Positions 1 to 8,779 of a DNA stretch of 64,000 bases are shown piece by piece. Every line of letters starts with the position of its first letter. The stretch's first letter is position 1. Origin of the DNA: Chloroflexota bacterium. Its GTDB lineage: Bacteria > Chloroflexota > Anaerolineae > Aggregatilineales > Phototrophicaceae. The notes beneath the pieces are model-generated. The model was not told where the DNA came from. It ran no database searches and saw nothing but the letters and a program-made list of their open reading frames with translations. The stretch covers positions 1 to 64,000 of the forward strand of contig WTGO01000074.1 of NCBI GenBank assembly GCA_011523515.1, in the 5' to 3' direction. Made by a program: the position numbers and the translations under genes.

Positions 1-54
1 CAGTTGACGCAGCAGCAAGCGCGACGGCCGTCGCGCTTGCTGCTGCGTCAACTG
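1..54. repeat. Perfect 54-bp palindrome at window edge
   Basis: Positions 1-27 are the exact reverse complement of 28-54, with no spacer. It lies inside the open frame of the truncated Thr/Ala-rich protein and is not followed by a T run on either strand. Its position at base 1 suggests a fold-back assembly artefact at a contig end rather than a functional hairpin. Confidence 0.85.
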
Positions 55-1135
55 CGCTTGGCTCAACGGTAGCGTGAACAACCCTCGTCCCCGTCGCCTC
101 AGTGAACTCAGCTTTCAGCGTGGCTGGCGCTGCTTCTGTGGCGGTCATGTTCGCAGATGCTCTCGCCGTCGCAGCCACCGCCGGCACGAAAGTCTCCGTT
201 ACTGTTGCTGTCTCGCTTGGGGCAGCCGCCCCGACAGTTTCGTGCATAATCGTTGTCGCCGTCACATCAGGCACATCTCGCTCGCGTGTCGGTCGCGCTT
301 CCACCTCGCTGGACGCATCAGCGATCGCTCGAGCGGTCGCTGATGCCGCCCGCAAGTCAATCTCGGCGACTTCGGGCGACGCGACGTATACTACCGTGAC
401 CCGCGATGTCGGCGTGATAGTCGCTTGAGGAACGGTTGTCGCTGTCTCCAGAGGACCTTCGGTAGTTATGGGCGCTAATCCTGTTGCCGTGGTGGTCGCG
501 CTTAGGGATGCAGTAGCGGATGCTGCTGCCGGCGGCGAGATGGTCTCACTGACGGCAGGCGACACGCCTGTGGCTGCGACCCGCAATGTCGGCTCGACCG
601 TCTCTTGCTGTACGGTTGTGGCTGTATCCAGAGGTGCTTCAGTCTCCAGGGGCGCTAGTCCTGTTGCCGTAATAATCGCGCCTACGAATGCAGTACCAGT
701 CGCATCAGCGGGCAATAACGTGGTCAGCCGATCGGGGGTCAAATCTACAGCCGTCGCCGGCTGCAGCGTGGCGGTGACGCTCGCTCGCAGCGTCGCCGTC
801 GCCTGCAACGCGGGACTAGCGACAGGGCTTGCGGCGTCCGGCGGCGTCGCAGTGATGTCCACGTCGACCCATGTTGCGGACATGCTCACTTCTGGCGTAA
901 AGGCAGGCTCAGTCGTCTGCGCGAGCTCAGATGTCGCGCGCAGTTCAGTTGTGGACGTGGCGGCAGTTGGGGATTCTACCGCGGTTGACGCAATGTCCGG
1001 CTGGCCAGTTGGACTTGCCGGCACGAGTGGATTCTGTGTAGACGTGGACAATAGTAGCGCGAATAGTCCGGCAAACAGCAACGCTAGCGCCGCAAGCAGA
1101 GCTACGACCAGCTCGTTGCCTAAATTGCGCCGCAT
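1..1135 (-). CDS. Thr/Ala/Pro-rich anchored or secreted protein (3' end beyond window)
   Basis: Function unknown. The minus-strand frame opens with ATG at 1135 and stays open through position 1, giving at least 378 residues. Residues 1-9 are short and basic, followed by a hydrophobic segment (about 10-30) rich in Leu and Ala; that is a signal anchor or signal peptide. The rest is low-complexity Thr, Ala, Ser, Pro and Val with few aromatic residues, as in extracellular stalks or mucin-like linkers. An imperfect repeat is visible: residues about 156-186 and 216-246 both begin TATGLAP and end in P-T-x-R-V, a 60-residue period. The start lies only 3 bp after the stop of the upstream kinase-like gene, so the two are almost certainly cotranscribed and translationally coupled. 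Positions 1-54 form a perfect palindrome, so the last about 9-18 residues seen may be artefactual. A surface or wall-associated role is inference. Confidence 0.7.
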   Translation of the reverse strand, partial: MRRNLGNELVVALLAALALLFAGLFALLLSTSTQNPLVPASPTGQPDIASTAVESPTAATSTTELRATSELAQTTEPAFTPEVSMSATWVDVDITATPPDAASPVASPALQATATLRASVTATLQPATAVDLTPDRLTTLLPADATGTAFVGAIITATGLAPLETEAPLDTATTVQQETVEPTLRVAATGVSPAVSETISPPAAASATASLSATTTATGLAPITTEGPLETATTVPQATITPTSRVTVVYVASPEVAEIDLRAASATARAIADASSEVEARPTRERDVPDVTATTIMHETVGAAAPSETATVTETFVPAVAATARASANMTATEAAPATLKAEFTEATGTRVVHATVEPSAVDAAASATAVALAAAST

Positions 1136-1138
1136 AGG

Positions 1139-4100
1139 CTAGTCCTCAATTGACGCAGCCAGTTGCAGCGGCAGGACCAGATGAAATACTGACCCGCCGT
1201 CGACTTCGCTAGTCACCCACAAGTCGCCATCGCGAGCGCGCACGAAGGCTCTTGCGATACTCATGCGCACGCCGGTGTCGCTGAACCCAGCAATCAGCGT
1301 ATTTTCTCGCCGGTATTTGCGCGCAAACACGCGTTCCAGATCCGCTTGCGCGATACCACCGCCTTGATCTCGAATGGCTATCTCGACCGCCTCGACCGCT
1401 TCTGACGCGCCCGGTAGCAGCTTCGGACCGGCCGACACCGTGATTCCAATTTGCGAACCCGCCGGCGATACCATGCGCGCGTTGTCGAGCAATTGCATAA
1501 TGAACTGCTTGAGACTGTCCCTGTCGATGTCAACCGCCGGCAAGTGGTCATCCAGCGATAATTCCAGCATGATCTCACACTCGTCAAGCAGCGCCGACTG
1601 TTCCTGCAAAACGTCTTCCACGACGCCGAGCACATCGGCATCCACGTGCTGCAGCGTGAAGTTTGCGGCCTCAAGCTTGGCAGCGCCATGCGCTTCGCTG
1701 ATCATCTCAACCATTTGGTCGATATCGCCGGCGAGCATCCGCAAAACCTGCAATTGGGCGGCGCCCAGGATGCCGATTGATTCGGCCAACAACAGGTCAA
1801 TGTAATCCGAAATCGACGCAATCTGCGGCTGCAGGTCGAATAAGATGCTTGCCAGCGGATCACCCTGAGACGGCAAGCGGCTGGCGGTCGTTCCTCCTGC
1901 GCTGCCGTCAATCTGCGGCCCATCCGCGCGTACCGACTCAAGCTCGGTTCGCGCGTCGCTCAACTCAAGCGCCAGCTGCTCCCGCTGCTCAGTCAAGCGG
2001 TCGACAGTGGCGCGCAAGTCCGCGAGTTGCTTCGCCATTGCTGAATCGCCGCCGTCTTCCCCGGTTGCAACCACCCGTGAAGTAAGCTGGTCGCGCAAGC
2101 GCAGCAGATTGTCGCGCTCTTCGATCAATGCGGCGAGCCGCTGATCAAAGGCTTGCTGTCCCTCGGCGTTCGCGGATACTACTTCGCTTAGTTCATCGAT
2201 ATGTTCGCGCAAAGCTCGTTTGTCAGATTCGGCTTCATCAATGCGCGACTGAAGTTCCTGCTGCTGCCGACGCATCTCCTCGCGAGCGTTCAGCAGTTGC
2301 TCATGATCGGCGCTCAAATGCTTCAATTGCAGCGCAAGTTCGTCGCTGTCGCCGCTTCCCGCAGCCATCAGCCGCTGCCGCTCGCTCACGAGCAGCGCGC
2401 GATCTTTGTTCAGGTCGTCCAGATGCTGCGCAAGCGTCTTTCTTTCGGCATACATCTGGATTAGCAACTGAGTCGTATTGGTGAAGCTGCTGCCGACGCC
2501 CATCGACTCCAGCTTTGATGAGATGGAATCCAGACGTCTGCGCTGCTGTTCCAGCTCCAGGTCAAGCTGAGCCGTTTCGTCCGCCAGGCTCTGCAAGATG
2601 GGAGCGATTCCATCGCTGGCAGCGGACTGACCCATCAATAGAATGGCGTTGATGTGACGGCGCAAGCGATCGCGGACGCCAACCAGCAGATTGCATTCTT
2701 TATGCAAAAACTCGCGAATCACCTGGGCGATAGTCTCGCCACTGCCTACATTAAGCACTCGCAGCACTGTTTCCGCATCAAGCAATTTGCGGGCGCTATG
2801 ATCGCAGGCGGCCTTCACGCTTGTTTGTTCGTCTATGGCTGCTGTCAATCGCTGTAAGGCGCGCGGGTCACTGTCGTTCTCCGTGAACGCCTCGAGCAAG
2901 CGAATGTGCTGCTGCTGCAACTGCTGCTTCAGCTGCGTGACCTGAGCTGCAAGCTTCGCGCGGCGCTCGGCGACGCGTTCAAGGCTGGACTCCAACTCGT
3001 GTCGATTGGCCGTCAGCGCATCGGCATTGAGCGCGGTCTCGGCCGGTTTAGTCGCGATCTTCTCAATCTGCTCGGCATCCGCCAGGGAACTGGTAGCTGC
3101 GGCGGTCGCGCTCCAGGCCAGCATATGGGCGGCGACGAATCCAATATCTCGCAGCGACTCAATTTGCTCCACAGTGAGGTCCACCTGGCGGTAAGGAATG
3201 CTGACCAGCAAGACAGCTTTCAACTCGCCGCCGGCCGTCAGGGGTTGAACGTACACGCTGCTCATCGATTCGATATTCAGGCGCCGAAACAGATCAGCCA
3301 GCTCATCGGCGTGGTACTCGGGGAAAAGGATGGTCTGTTCGCCACGATTTGTAGCTTCCAGTAGTGTCGGCTGTTCGTTGAGATTCAGCGAGATGCCTGA
3401 TAGCTGCCGGTCGGCGACCCGATCGTAGCCGGCGGTGACATCGGCATAATTGTTATCTTGCGCGCGAACCAGTATGCAGAGGTCGGCGCCCAAAGTCTCA
3501 AGCGTAGAGTTAACGATTTGCGCTGGCAAATCAGCGTCCGCGCGCGGCTCCATCATCATGCCAACTGCATTCAGTATCAGATGGCGGTCTGTCGGCATTG
3601 GCGCCGCCGAGAAGCTCCATGAAGACGGCGCAGATAAAAGCGGGTCAGCTGATGGGTCCTCATCGTCGCTGGTTGCCGTTTCGATTGCCGCCGACGGCTG
3701 CGATGCCGCCATCACAACTTCGACCAGGCTGTTCTCCAGCAGTGCGACTGCCAGTCGGTAAATGACAAGCGGGAATAGCGCCATTCCGGCTACGTACGCC
3801 AGGCGCGCTCCGCCGAGATAGCTGCCCGCGTTCTCCCCCTCGGCCAGATGAACCAGGTCCAGGCCGTTTCCCAGGATGATGATCAGGAAAAACAGGATCT
3901 TCAGCGGCGCGTCGATCAAGTGCTGCAAATTGAGTACCGCAAACAACGCGCCAGATAGTGCAATCGCCACCGGAATCGCCGACCAGAGCGACGCATACGC
4001 CGACGCATTGAAACTAAGGGTTTCGCTGGCGACCTCCAGCCAGCTCCGCGCCGTATTGAGGTAGAGCAGCACCAGTATCAGACTGACGCCAAAGACGAAT

Positions 4101-4450
4101 AAGTTGGAACGGTTCTGCCAGCGCTGGAAATCCGCGCTTAGAAATGCCCAGGCTATCACGACAAGCGAAAGGGCATACGCCAGCCGTTCCAGCGGCGGCA
4201 TGAATCTGTTAGTCTCGATGTTCGCAAATTGCGCCAGCAAGGCAGCGCCCATCATCACCAGCCAAACCAGCAAAAGACCGGCGGCGCTATAAACAAGGCG
4301 GCGAGGGGCATGTTCGACTGGAAAGCGAGAGCGATGTCCGATTGCAAGATATAAGGCGCCGAGACTGAAGGCGATCAGCAAAAAGAAAAACAGCAGATCG
4401 CCGGGGAACCGTATAAAAAGGTCGAGAAATTCACGCGGCACTATTGACAA
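1139..4450 (-). CDS. Multi-TM GAF-domain histidine-kinase-like sensor protein
   Basis: A large membrane sensor of 1103 residues. Residues 1-245 hold about eight hydrophobic segments. Residues about 290-445 resemble a GAF domain. Residues about 465-835 are a long Glu/Gln/Leu/Arg-rich coiled coil. The C-terminus (about 864-1095) has the layout of a dimerisation helix pair plus HATPase_c. The N box (LLDNA, Asn about 990) and the G1 box (DQGGG, about 1028-1032) are present. Two key features are missing. The phospho-acceptor His of the HisKA helix is replaced: the segment reads LFDLQPQIASI where HELRTPL would be expected. The G2 box reads FSDTGVRMSIA instead of a GxGLGL-type loop. It may be a degenerate kinase acting as a scaffold or ligand sensor. 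No response regulator gene adjoins it; the downstream partner is the Thr/Ala-rich anchored protein. An extended -10 promoter lies about 130 bp upstream. Confidence 0.8.
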   Translation of the reverse strand: MSIVPREFLDLFIRFPGDLLFFFLLIAFSLGALYLAIGHRSRFPVEHAPRRLVYSAAGLLLVWLVMMGAALLAQFANIETNRFMPPLERLAYALSLVVIAWAFLSADFQRWQNRSNLFVFGVSLILVLLYLNTARSWLEVASETLSFNASAYASLWSAIPVAIALSGALFAVLNLQHLIDAPLKILFFLIIILGNGLDLVHLAEGENAGSYLGGARLAYVAGMALFPLVIYRLAVALLENSLVEVVMAASQPSAAIETATSDDEDPSADPLLSAPSSWSFSAAPMPTDRHLILNAVGMMMEPRADADLPAQIVNSTLETLGADLCILVRAQDNNYADVTAGYDRVADRQLSGISLNLNEQPTLLEATNRGEQTILFPEYHADELADLFRRLNIESMSSVYVQPLTAGGELKAVLLVSIPYRQVDLTVEQIESLRDIGFVAAHMLAWSATAAATSSLADAEQIEKIATKPAETALNADALTANRHELESSLERVAERRAKLAAQVTQLKQQLQQQHIRLLEAFTENDSDPRALQRLTAAIDEQTSVKAACDHSARKLLDAETVLRVLNVGSGETIAQVIREFLHKECNLLVGVRDRLRRHINAILLMGQSAASDGIAPILQSLADETAQLDLELEQQRRRLDSISSKLESMGVGSSFTNTTQLLIQMYAERKTLAQHLDDLNKDRALLVSERQRLMAAGSGDSDELALQLKHLSADHEQLLNAREEMRRQQQELQSRIDEAESDKRALREHIDELSEVVSANAEGQQAFDQRLAALIEERDNLLRLRDQLTSRVVATGEDGGDSAMAKQLADLRATVDRLTEQREQLALELSDARTELESVRADGPQIDGSAGGTTASRLPSQGDPLASILFDLQPQIASISDYIDLLLAESIGILGAAQLQVLRMLAGDIDQMVEMISEAHGAAKLEAANFTLQHVDADVLGVVEDVLQEQSALLDECEIMLELSLDDHLPAVDIDRDSLKQFIMQLLDNARMVSPAGSQIGITVSAGPKLLPGASEAVEAVEIAIRDQGGGIAQADLERVFARKYRRENTLIAGFSDTGVRMSIARAFVRARDGDLWVTSEVDGGSVFHLVLPLQLAASIED

Positions 4451-4587
4451 TTCACACCATCCATAAGGTGCGTTCGCTGCGCGATCAAATCGAAAATGAT
4501 TCGTATGCAGCGGTCACTCATACGCACGCGCTTCTCTCGCCCTTAATGCAAACAAACATACTCACCTAGCGGCGCGTACTGCGAGTC

Positions 4588-4596
4588 AGTATAGCA
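4588..4596 (-). promoter_or_regulatory. Extended -10 promoter for the sensor gene
   Basis: On the minus strand this reads TGC TATACT, an extended -10 element. The -35 region is weak. It lies about 138 bp upstream of the kinase-like start. This is inference from sequence only. Confidence 0.35.
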
Positions 4597-4672
4597 TAGG
4601 CATTCGTAGCGCACTCAGTAATTCCGCGCTCTATTACGTCCCGTGTTCAGCCGCCTCTGCATTGGATTACGG

Positions 4673-4702
4673 TTGACGCTGACCAGGCTTACAATCTACA
4701 CT
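4673..4702 (+). promoter_or_regulatory. Candidate sigma-70 promoter for the Nudix gene
   Basis: TTGACG at 4673-4678 and TACACT at 4697-4702 are separated by 18 bp and point toward the Nudix hydrolase gene that starts at 4736. Confidence 0.4.
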
Positions 4703-4735
4703 CGAAAAGACGTATTCTGAGCCAAAGCGCAGCGT

Positions 4736-5185
4736 GTGACGCGGCAATTCTCAGCATTTCTCCGTAGATTTCCTTTTCTGATGCGGCTGCCATACTTGCT
4801 GTTCAGCCGTATCCAGGCCAGATACTCAGTCGGGGTGGCCGCGGTTGTTCTAGACGATTGCGGCAGGGTGCTGCTGGTTGAGCACTCGTACCATCCACAA
4901 TTTCCCTGGGGGCTGCCTGGCGGCTGGATTGGCGAGGACGAAGATCCGGCGGCAGCGATTATTCGCGAGCTCAGGGAAGAATTGCAGCTTGATGTCGAAG
5001 TCGTTCGCGTCATCCACAGCAGCAAGACCGTTCGCAACCACATTGACCTTGCATTTCTGTGCCACGCCAATTGTCCTGTCGGCAAGCTGAGCCACGAATT
5101 GCTTGATTACGCCTGGGTGAGTTGTGACGAGCTGCCAAAAATCAAGAACTTCCACCGTCGATCAATTGAAGCCGCCCATGTGTAG
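4736..5185 (+). CDS. Nudix hydrolase
   Basis: A 149-residue Nudix-fold hydrolase, the family that cleaves nucleoside diphosphates linked to another moiety. The Nudix box is complete at about residues 61-83: G-x5-E-x7-R-E-L-R-E-E-L, giving the metal-binding helix. The flanking strand (PWGLPGG) is also typical. Substrate cannot be told from sequence. The start is a GTG. The following serine-hydrolase gene begins 17 bp after its stop, so the two probably share a transcript. The first 25 or so residues are basic and hydrophobic and may be a family-specific N-terminal extension. Confidence 0.88.
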   Translation: MTRQFSAFLRRFPFLMRLPYLLFSRIQARYSVGVAAVVLDDCGRVLLVEHSYHPQFPWGLPGGWIGEDEDPAAAIIRELREELQLDVEVVRVIHSSKTVRNHIDLAFLCHANCPVGKLSHELLDYAWVSCDELPKIKNFHRRSIEAAHV

Positions 5186-5202
5186 TAGCTGGGGAGCAGC
5201 GT

Positions 5203-6831
5203 ATGAACGCGAGTCTTAACTCGCGCCGCCGCCGCGCGGGTTTCCCGGTTCTGCTATCTCTTTCCATCTTGCTTACCGTAGCGGCGATCGGTTTGCTCAT
5301 TTATTATCTGGTGCTGTTCAGCCGGCGCGAGCAGGAATTGCCGGCTGGCGTCACGGTTGCGGGGATCAACGTTGGGCAGCTCAGCGAAAGAAACGCAGTT
5401 GCTCGCTGGGAACGCGCCTACGCCGAGCCAATTCTGCTCATTTACTCGAATGACTCCGGCGAGCATCCCATCCAGCTGCACCCCGATCAAGTCGGCTGGC
5501 GGATCAGTAGCGAGCCCATGTTGGCTGGCGCGCTGGCGTCGGGGCAAGGAGGCGGCGGTTTCTGGCGCCGCTTTCTCAACTTCCTCCTGGGCATCGAATT
5601 ATCTGTCTCCCAGGACATACCGCTGGTCGCGGACTACCAGGACAACGCGCTGGAAGCGTTCTTGCGGGATGTGGCCGCGCGCTATGATGACCCGCCGGGC
5701 AGCGCAACATTCGATCTGCAGACGCTGACCATCTACCCGGGCGGCAGCGGCTACGCGCTGGATGTCGGCGCCGCCATGCCGGCAGTTGACTCGGCGCTTC
5801 GTTCCGCCAGCCAGCGAATCGTTCATTTGCCCGTCAGTCCTCACGGCAACCAGGCGCTAGGCCTGGAAACGCTGCGCGCGCTAATCATCAATTATCTCGA
5901 CAGTCGGGGCTTCATTTACGATGGGCAAGGCACCGTGGCATCCGTCTATATCCTTGATCTGCAATCGGGCGATGAAATCAGCATTTTAGGCGATGTCGCC
6001 TATTCAGCCGCGAGTACGATCAAGATGCCCATTATCATCGAGTATTTTCGTCAGCTGAGCAGAGAGCCGACCCCCGGCGAATCTTGGCTGATCACGAACT
6101 CATTACTGTGCAGCAACAACAGTTCGTCAAACTTGATCATGGAAATTGTGGGCGGCAACGATATATTCACCGGCTTGCGCCGCGTAAATAACAGTCTGCA
6201 ATCGATCAGCGCTTCCAACACCTATATTACAGCGCCCTTTTATTTGGGAGTCGAGGGGCAGGAATTGGGCTCGATTCAGGCGCCGGCCACTTCGCCCAAT
6301 CAGACTTTCAGTACCGAGCCCGATCCCTTCAATCAGACCACCGCGGCAGACATGGGCGCCATCTTCAGTCTCTTATACGACTGCGCCCACTACGACTCGG
6401 GGCTGGCGCTTATGTTCCCGGCCGGTCAAATCACCCAGCAGGAATGCCGGCGCATGTTGGAGGTGACCAGCGCAAACGACCTGGAACGGCTACTGCAGGG
6501 TGGCATCCCGCCCGACGTACGCATCTCGCACAAGAACGGCTGGATCTTTGACACCGTCGGCGATGCCGGAATCGTTTACTCGCCCAATGGACGACATTAC
6601 GCGATTTCCGTTTTTCTCTGGGAGCGCGCCGAATTCCAGGATTACGAGAAGCTATGGCCCTTGGTCGAAGAGATTTCGCGCGCTGCCTGGAATTTCTTCA
6701 ATCCGGATACCGCCTTGTTGCAGCCGCGCTCAAACTTGCCGGCGACCGCTGTCGAGTGCGAAGGAAACTACCTGCCGCCCAACGCAGAAGCAGTGAATCT
6801 CGACGACATCAAGGCCTGGAAACGCAACTGA
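5203..6831 (+). CDS. Membrane-anchored beta-lactamase-fold serine hydrolase
   Basis: A 542-residue protein with an N-terminal membrane anchor (about residues 14-39) and the rest predicted outside the cell. Residues about 45-220 resemble the domain found N-terminal to such hydrolases and in VanW-type wall proteins (PG_binding_4-like). Residues about 235-510 form a class A beta-lactamase/penicillin-binding-like domain. The SxxK motif is S271-T-I-K274, an SxN element is S308-S-N310, and HKNG near residue 455 stands in for KTG. It fits the Beta-lactamase2 family, better read as a peptidoglycan-acting or general serine hydrolase than as a resistance enzyme. The ATG is preceded by GGGGAG. It is probably cotranscribed with the Nudix gene. 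Confidence 0.85.
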   Translation: MNASLNSRRRRAGFPVLLSLSILLTVAAIGLLIYYLVLFSRREQELPAGVTVAGINVGQLSERNAVARWERAYAEPILLIYSNDSGEHPIQLHPDQVGWRISSEPMLAGALASGQGGGGFWRRFLNFLLGIELSVSQDIPLVADYQDNALEAFLRDVAARYDDPPGSATFDLQTLTIYPGGSGYALDVGAAMPAVDSALRSASQRIVHLPVSPHGNQALGLETLRALIINYLDSRGFIYDGQGTVASVYILDLQSGDEISILGDVAYSAASTIKMPIIIEYFRQLSREPTPGESWLITNSLLCSNNSSSNLIMEIVGGNDIFTGLRRVNNSLQSISASNTYITAPFYLGVEGQELGSIQAPATSPNQTFSTEPDPFNQTTAADMGAIFSLLYDCAHYDSGLALMFPAGQITQQECRRMLEVTSANDLERLLQGGIPPDVRISHKNGWIFDTVGDAGIVYSPNGRHYAISVFLWERAEFQDYEKLWPLVEEISRAAWNFFNPDTALLQPRSNLPATAVECEGNYLPPNAEAVNLDDIKAWKRN

Positions 6832-6871
6832 AGCCCGGGCGGTTGCTTGGTATTCTGAACGGCATAGTCGG

Positions 6872-7228
6872 TCAAAAGCTGGCGACCGCGTCCGCCTGAG
6901 ATTCGAATATGCGAAAGATCTGATCGAGCCCCGACAACTCTATGGCTTCGCGCGCTCGGTCCGACGGCTGCGCCAGGCGCAGGTCGCCGCGGCAGAAACG
7001 GGCGCGCTTGAGTGCCGTAGCCATTTCCCAAAGACCGTCTTGGCCAATCTTGTCGACTCCCTTCAAGTCCAATACCACATAGCGCTTTCCCGCTTCGATT
7101 TCAAATTGCAGAAACGAGCCCAATTGTTCCGCGCTGACGCTGTCTATGTTGCCGCCTGCCTCGACAACGAGGATGTTCCCGTGAATCGATCGTTCCAGCC
7201 GCACTAGACAATTCTCCGTTTTTGGCAA
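6872..7228 (-). CDS. STAS-domain protein (anti-sigma factor antagonist-like)
   Basis: A 118-residue single STAS domain, the fold of SpoIIAA and RsbV, which bind anti-sigma factor kinases. The beta-alpha pattern is clear: LERSIHGNILVVEAGGNID at the start, VVLDLKGVDKIG in the middle, and a C-terminal FRIFES element. In active antagonists a phosphorylatable Ser sits in an I-S-S-x-G-L type loop. Here the loop reads KIGQDGLW (residues 60-67), with no Ser or Thr, so phosphorylation control is likely lost. It is convergent with the serine-hydrolase gene and divergent from the small membrane protein; no kinase or phosphatase partner lies next to it. Confidence 0.8.
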   Translation of the reverse strand: MPKTENCLVRLERSIHGNILVVEAGGNIDSVSAEQLGSFLQFEIEAGKRYVVLDLKGVDKIGQDGLWEMATALKRARFCRGDLRLAQPSDRAREAIELSGLDQIFRIFESQADAVASF

Positions 7229-7273
7229 AGATGATAAAATGCTGACGTCTGCTGAAGTTACAACGGCTTGATT

Positions 7274-7555
7274 ATGGATTGGAATTACATCGGTCTCATC
7301 GCCGTGTTGGTAGCTTCGCTACTGGTTATGATACAGCGAACCGAACCCAAGCGCAGGCGGCTGGCCGCCATTGTTGTTCTGCCCTTGCTGTTGATTCTGC
7401 GGCAATATGCTTTTCGCAAAGGCGATCTGCACGTGGAAACGCTGATCGCCTTCTTAATCGGAATACTGCTGAGCGGACTCTTCTGGCTGCTGATTGGCCG
7501 TTACAACCCAGTAGGTAGCGACAGCGAAGTCAAGGTCATCGGCATGGATGACTGA
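7274..7555 (+). CDS. Small membrane protein, function unknown
   Basis: A 93-residue protein with about three hydrophobic segments (about residues 5-20, 30-45 and 60-80) separated by short basic loops such as EPKRRR. I recognise no family. The ATG at 7274 is preferred over a TTG two codons upstream. It diverges from the STAS gene and converges with mrp. Confidence 0.55.
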   Translation: MDWNYIGLIAVLVASLLVMIQRTEPKRRRLAAIVVLPLLLILRQYAFRKGDLHVETLIAFLIGILLSGLFWLLIGRYNPVGSDSEVKVIGMDD

Positions 7556-7570
7556 ACAGCGAGGCGATGC

Positions 7571-8623
7571 TCAGCCGATTATGTCAATTGGAATTACGTC
7601 GGCGCCTTGCAGCATGGCCACACTGATGCGCGCCGCCGCAATTTCGGACACTTGGCGGAAGGCGCGTCCAGAGGGCGTATCGGGGCTGTGAATGACAACG
7701 GGACGGCCATGGTCGCCGCCTTTGCGGATCTGGGCGGCCAGCGGAATACGGCCCAAGAACGGCACACCGCGCGACTCCGCAAATTGCTCGCCGCCGCCTC
7801 TGCCGAAGAAATCGCCCGACATATTTTCGATGACGCCCAGCACCGGCACCTTGAGTTGATCAAACATCGCCGCCGCCCGTATCGCGTCGGATACCGCGAC
7901 ATCCTGCGGCTGCGTGACGATAATACTGCCGGTCAAAGGAAAAGACTGCGCCAACGAGAGCGGCGCGTCGCCGGTGCCTGGCGGCAGATCCACTATCATA
8001 TAGTCCAGCCGGCCCCACTCGACATCGGTGAAGAATTGCCGGATCGCGCTATGCAGCATGGGGCCGCGCATGATCATCGGCTTCTCAGGCGACGTGAGAA
8101 AGCCAGTGCTGATTAACTTGACGCCGAAGACTTCGAGCGGCTGCATCTTGTCGTTGGCAACTTTCGGGCGTCCGCTTCCCAAGCCGAACATCTGCGGAAT
8201 ATTGGGATTCAGGATGTCAGCGTCGATCAAACCGACCTTGGCGCCAGCATCAGCCAAGCACACGGCCAAATTGGTGGCGACTGTACTCTTTCCCACCCCA
8301 CCCTTGCCGCTGGCTATCGCCACTATGCTGTTCATCGGTACGTCAAGCCGACCATGAATCCGGCGATCCGTCGGCACCTGCGCGTCCCAGTTGATTTGCA
8401 ACCGCTCGATGCCAGCGACTTTGCCAATCACCGCGGCATTGCATCGCTCAACGAAAACATCTTTCAAGGGACAGGCAGGCGTGGTCAGAACAATAGTGAA
8501 TGCGGCGCTACCGTCGCTTACCTGCAGGTTGCGCACCATATTCAGCGATACGATGTCGCGGTTTAGCTCGGGCTCGATTACCGTGGCCAGCGCTTGCATC
8601 ACTTGTTCGTTGATTTTGCCCAT
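7571..8623 (-). CDS. mrp: Mrp/ApbC-type P-loop iron-sulfur carrier ATPase
   Basis: A 350-residue Mrp/NBP35 family ATPase that carries or inserts iron-sulfur clusters. Residues 1-85 form the DUF59/MIP18 domain with the usual TTPACPLKD stretch. The deviant Walker A is SGKGGVGKST at 105-114, and DLPPGTGD lies at about 212-219. The conserved ENMS at 266-269 is followed directly by GDFFGRGGGE: the CxxC pair that most family members carry after ENMS is absent. That pair bridges the dimer and holds the cluster in studied homologues, so this version may use other ligands or depend on partners. It lies downstream of the iscX-nuo cluster in the same direction, 156 bp after nuoI, which is consistent with a role in complex I or cluster assembly. 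Confidence 0.92.
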   Translation of the reverse strand: MGKINEQVMQALATVIEPELNRDIVSLNMVRNLQVSDGSAAFTIVLTTPACPLKDVFVERCNAAVIGKVAGIERLQINWDAQVPTDRRIHGRLDVPMNSIVAIASGKGGVGKSTVATNLAVCLADAGAKVGLIDADILNPNIPQMFGLGSGRPKVANDKMQPLEVFGVKLISTGFLTSPEKPMIMRGPMLHSAIRQFFTDVEWGRLDYMIVDLPPGTGDAPLSLAQSFPLTGSIIVTQPQDVAVSDAIRAAAMFDQLKVPVLGVIENMSGDFFGRGGGEQFAESRGVPFLGRIPLAAQIRKGGDHGRPVVIHSPDTPSGRAFRQVSEIAAARISVAMLQGADVIPIDIIG

Positions 8624-8779
8624 TTATCGCCTCGACCCAAACGAAAGACTTCGACTCGAATATACCATCAATTGCCGCGATCGGGACGTGGCAGCGCAAG
8701 AAACCTTGCTAGGACTGGCGCCTTTGGCGGCGACGCACTCGCGAACCGCGCCTCAAACTAAATCTAAAGCGTGGGACGA

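Noticed and set aside
468-1142. 224-codon plus-strand low-complexity ORF
   Set aside because: The minus-strand frame has a proper signal anchor, coupling to the upstream gene and continues through the window edge.
8624-8779. Separate promoter for mrp
   Set aside because: A TATATT-like box is present but no supporting -35 element; the gene could equally be read through from nuoI.
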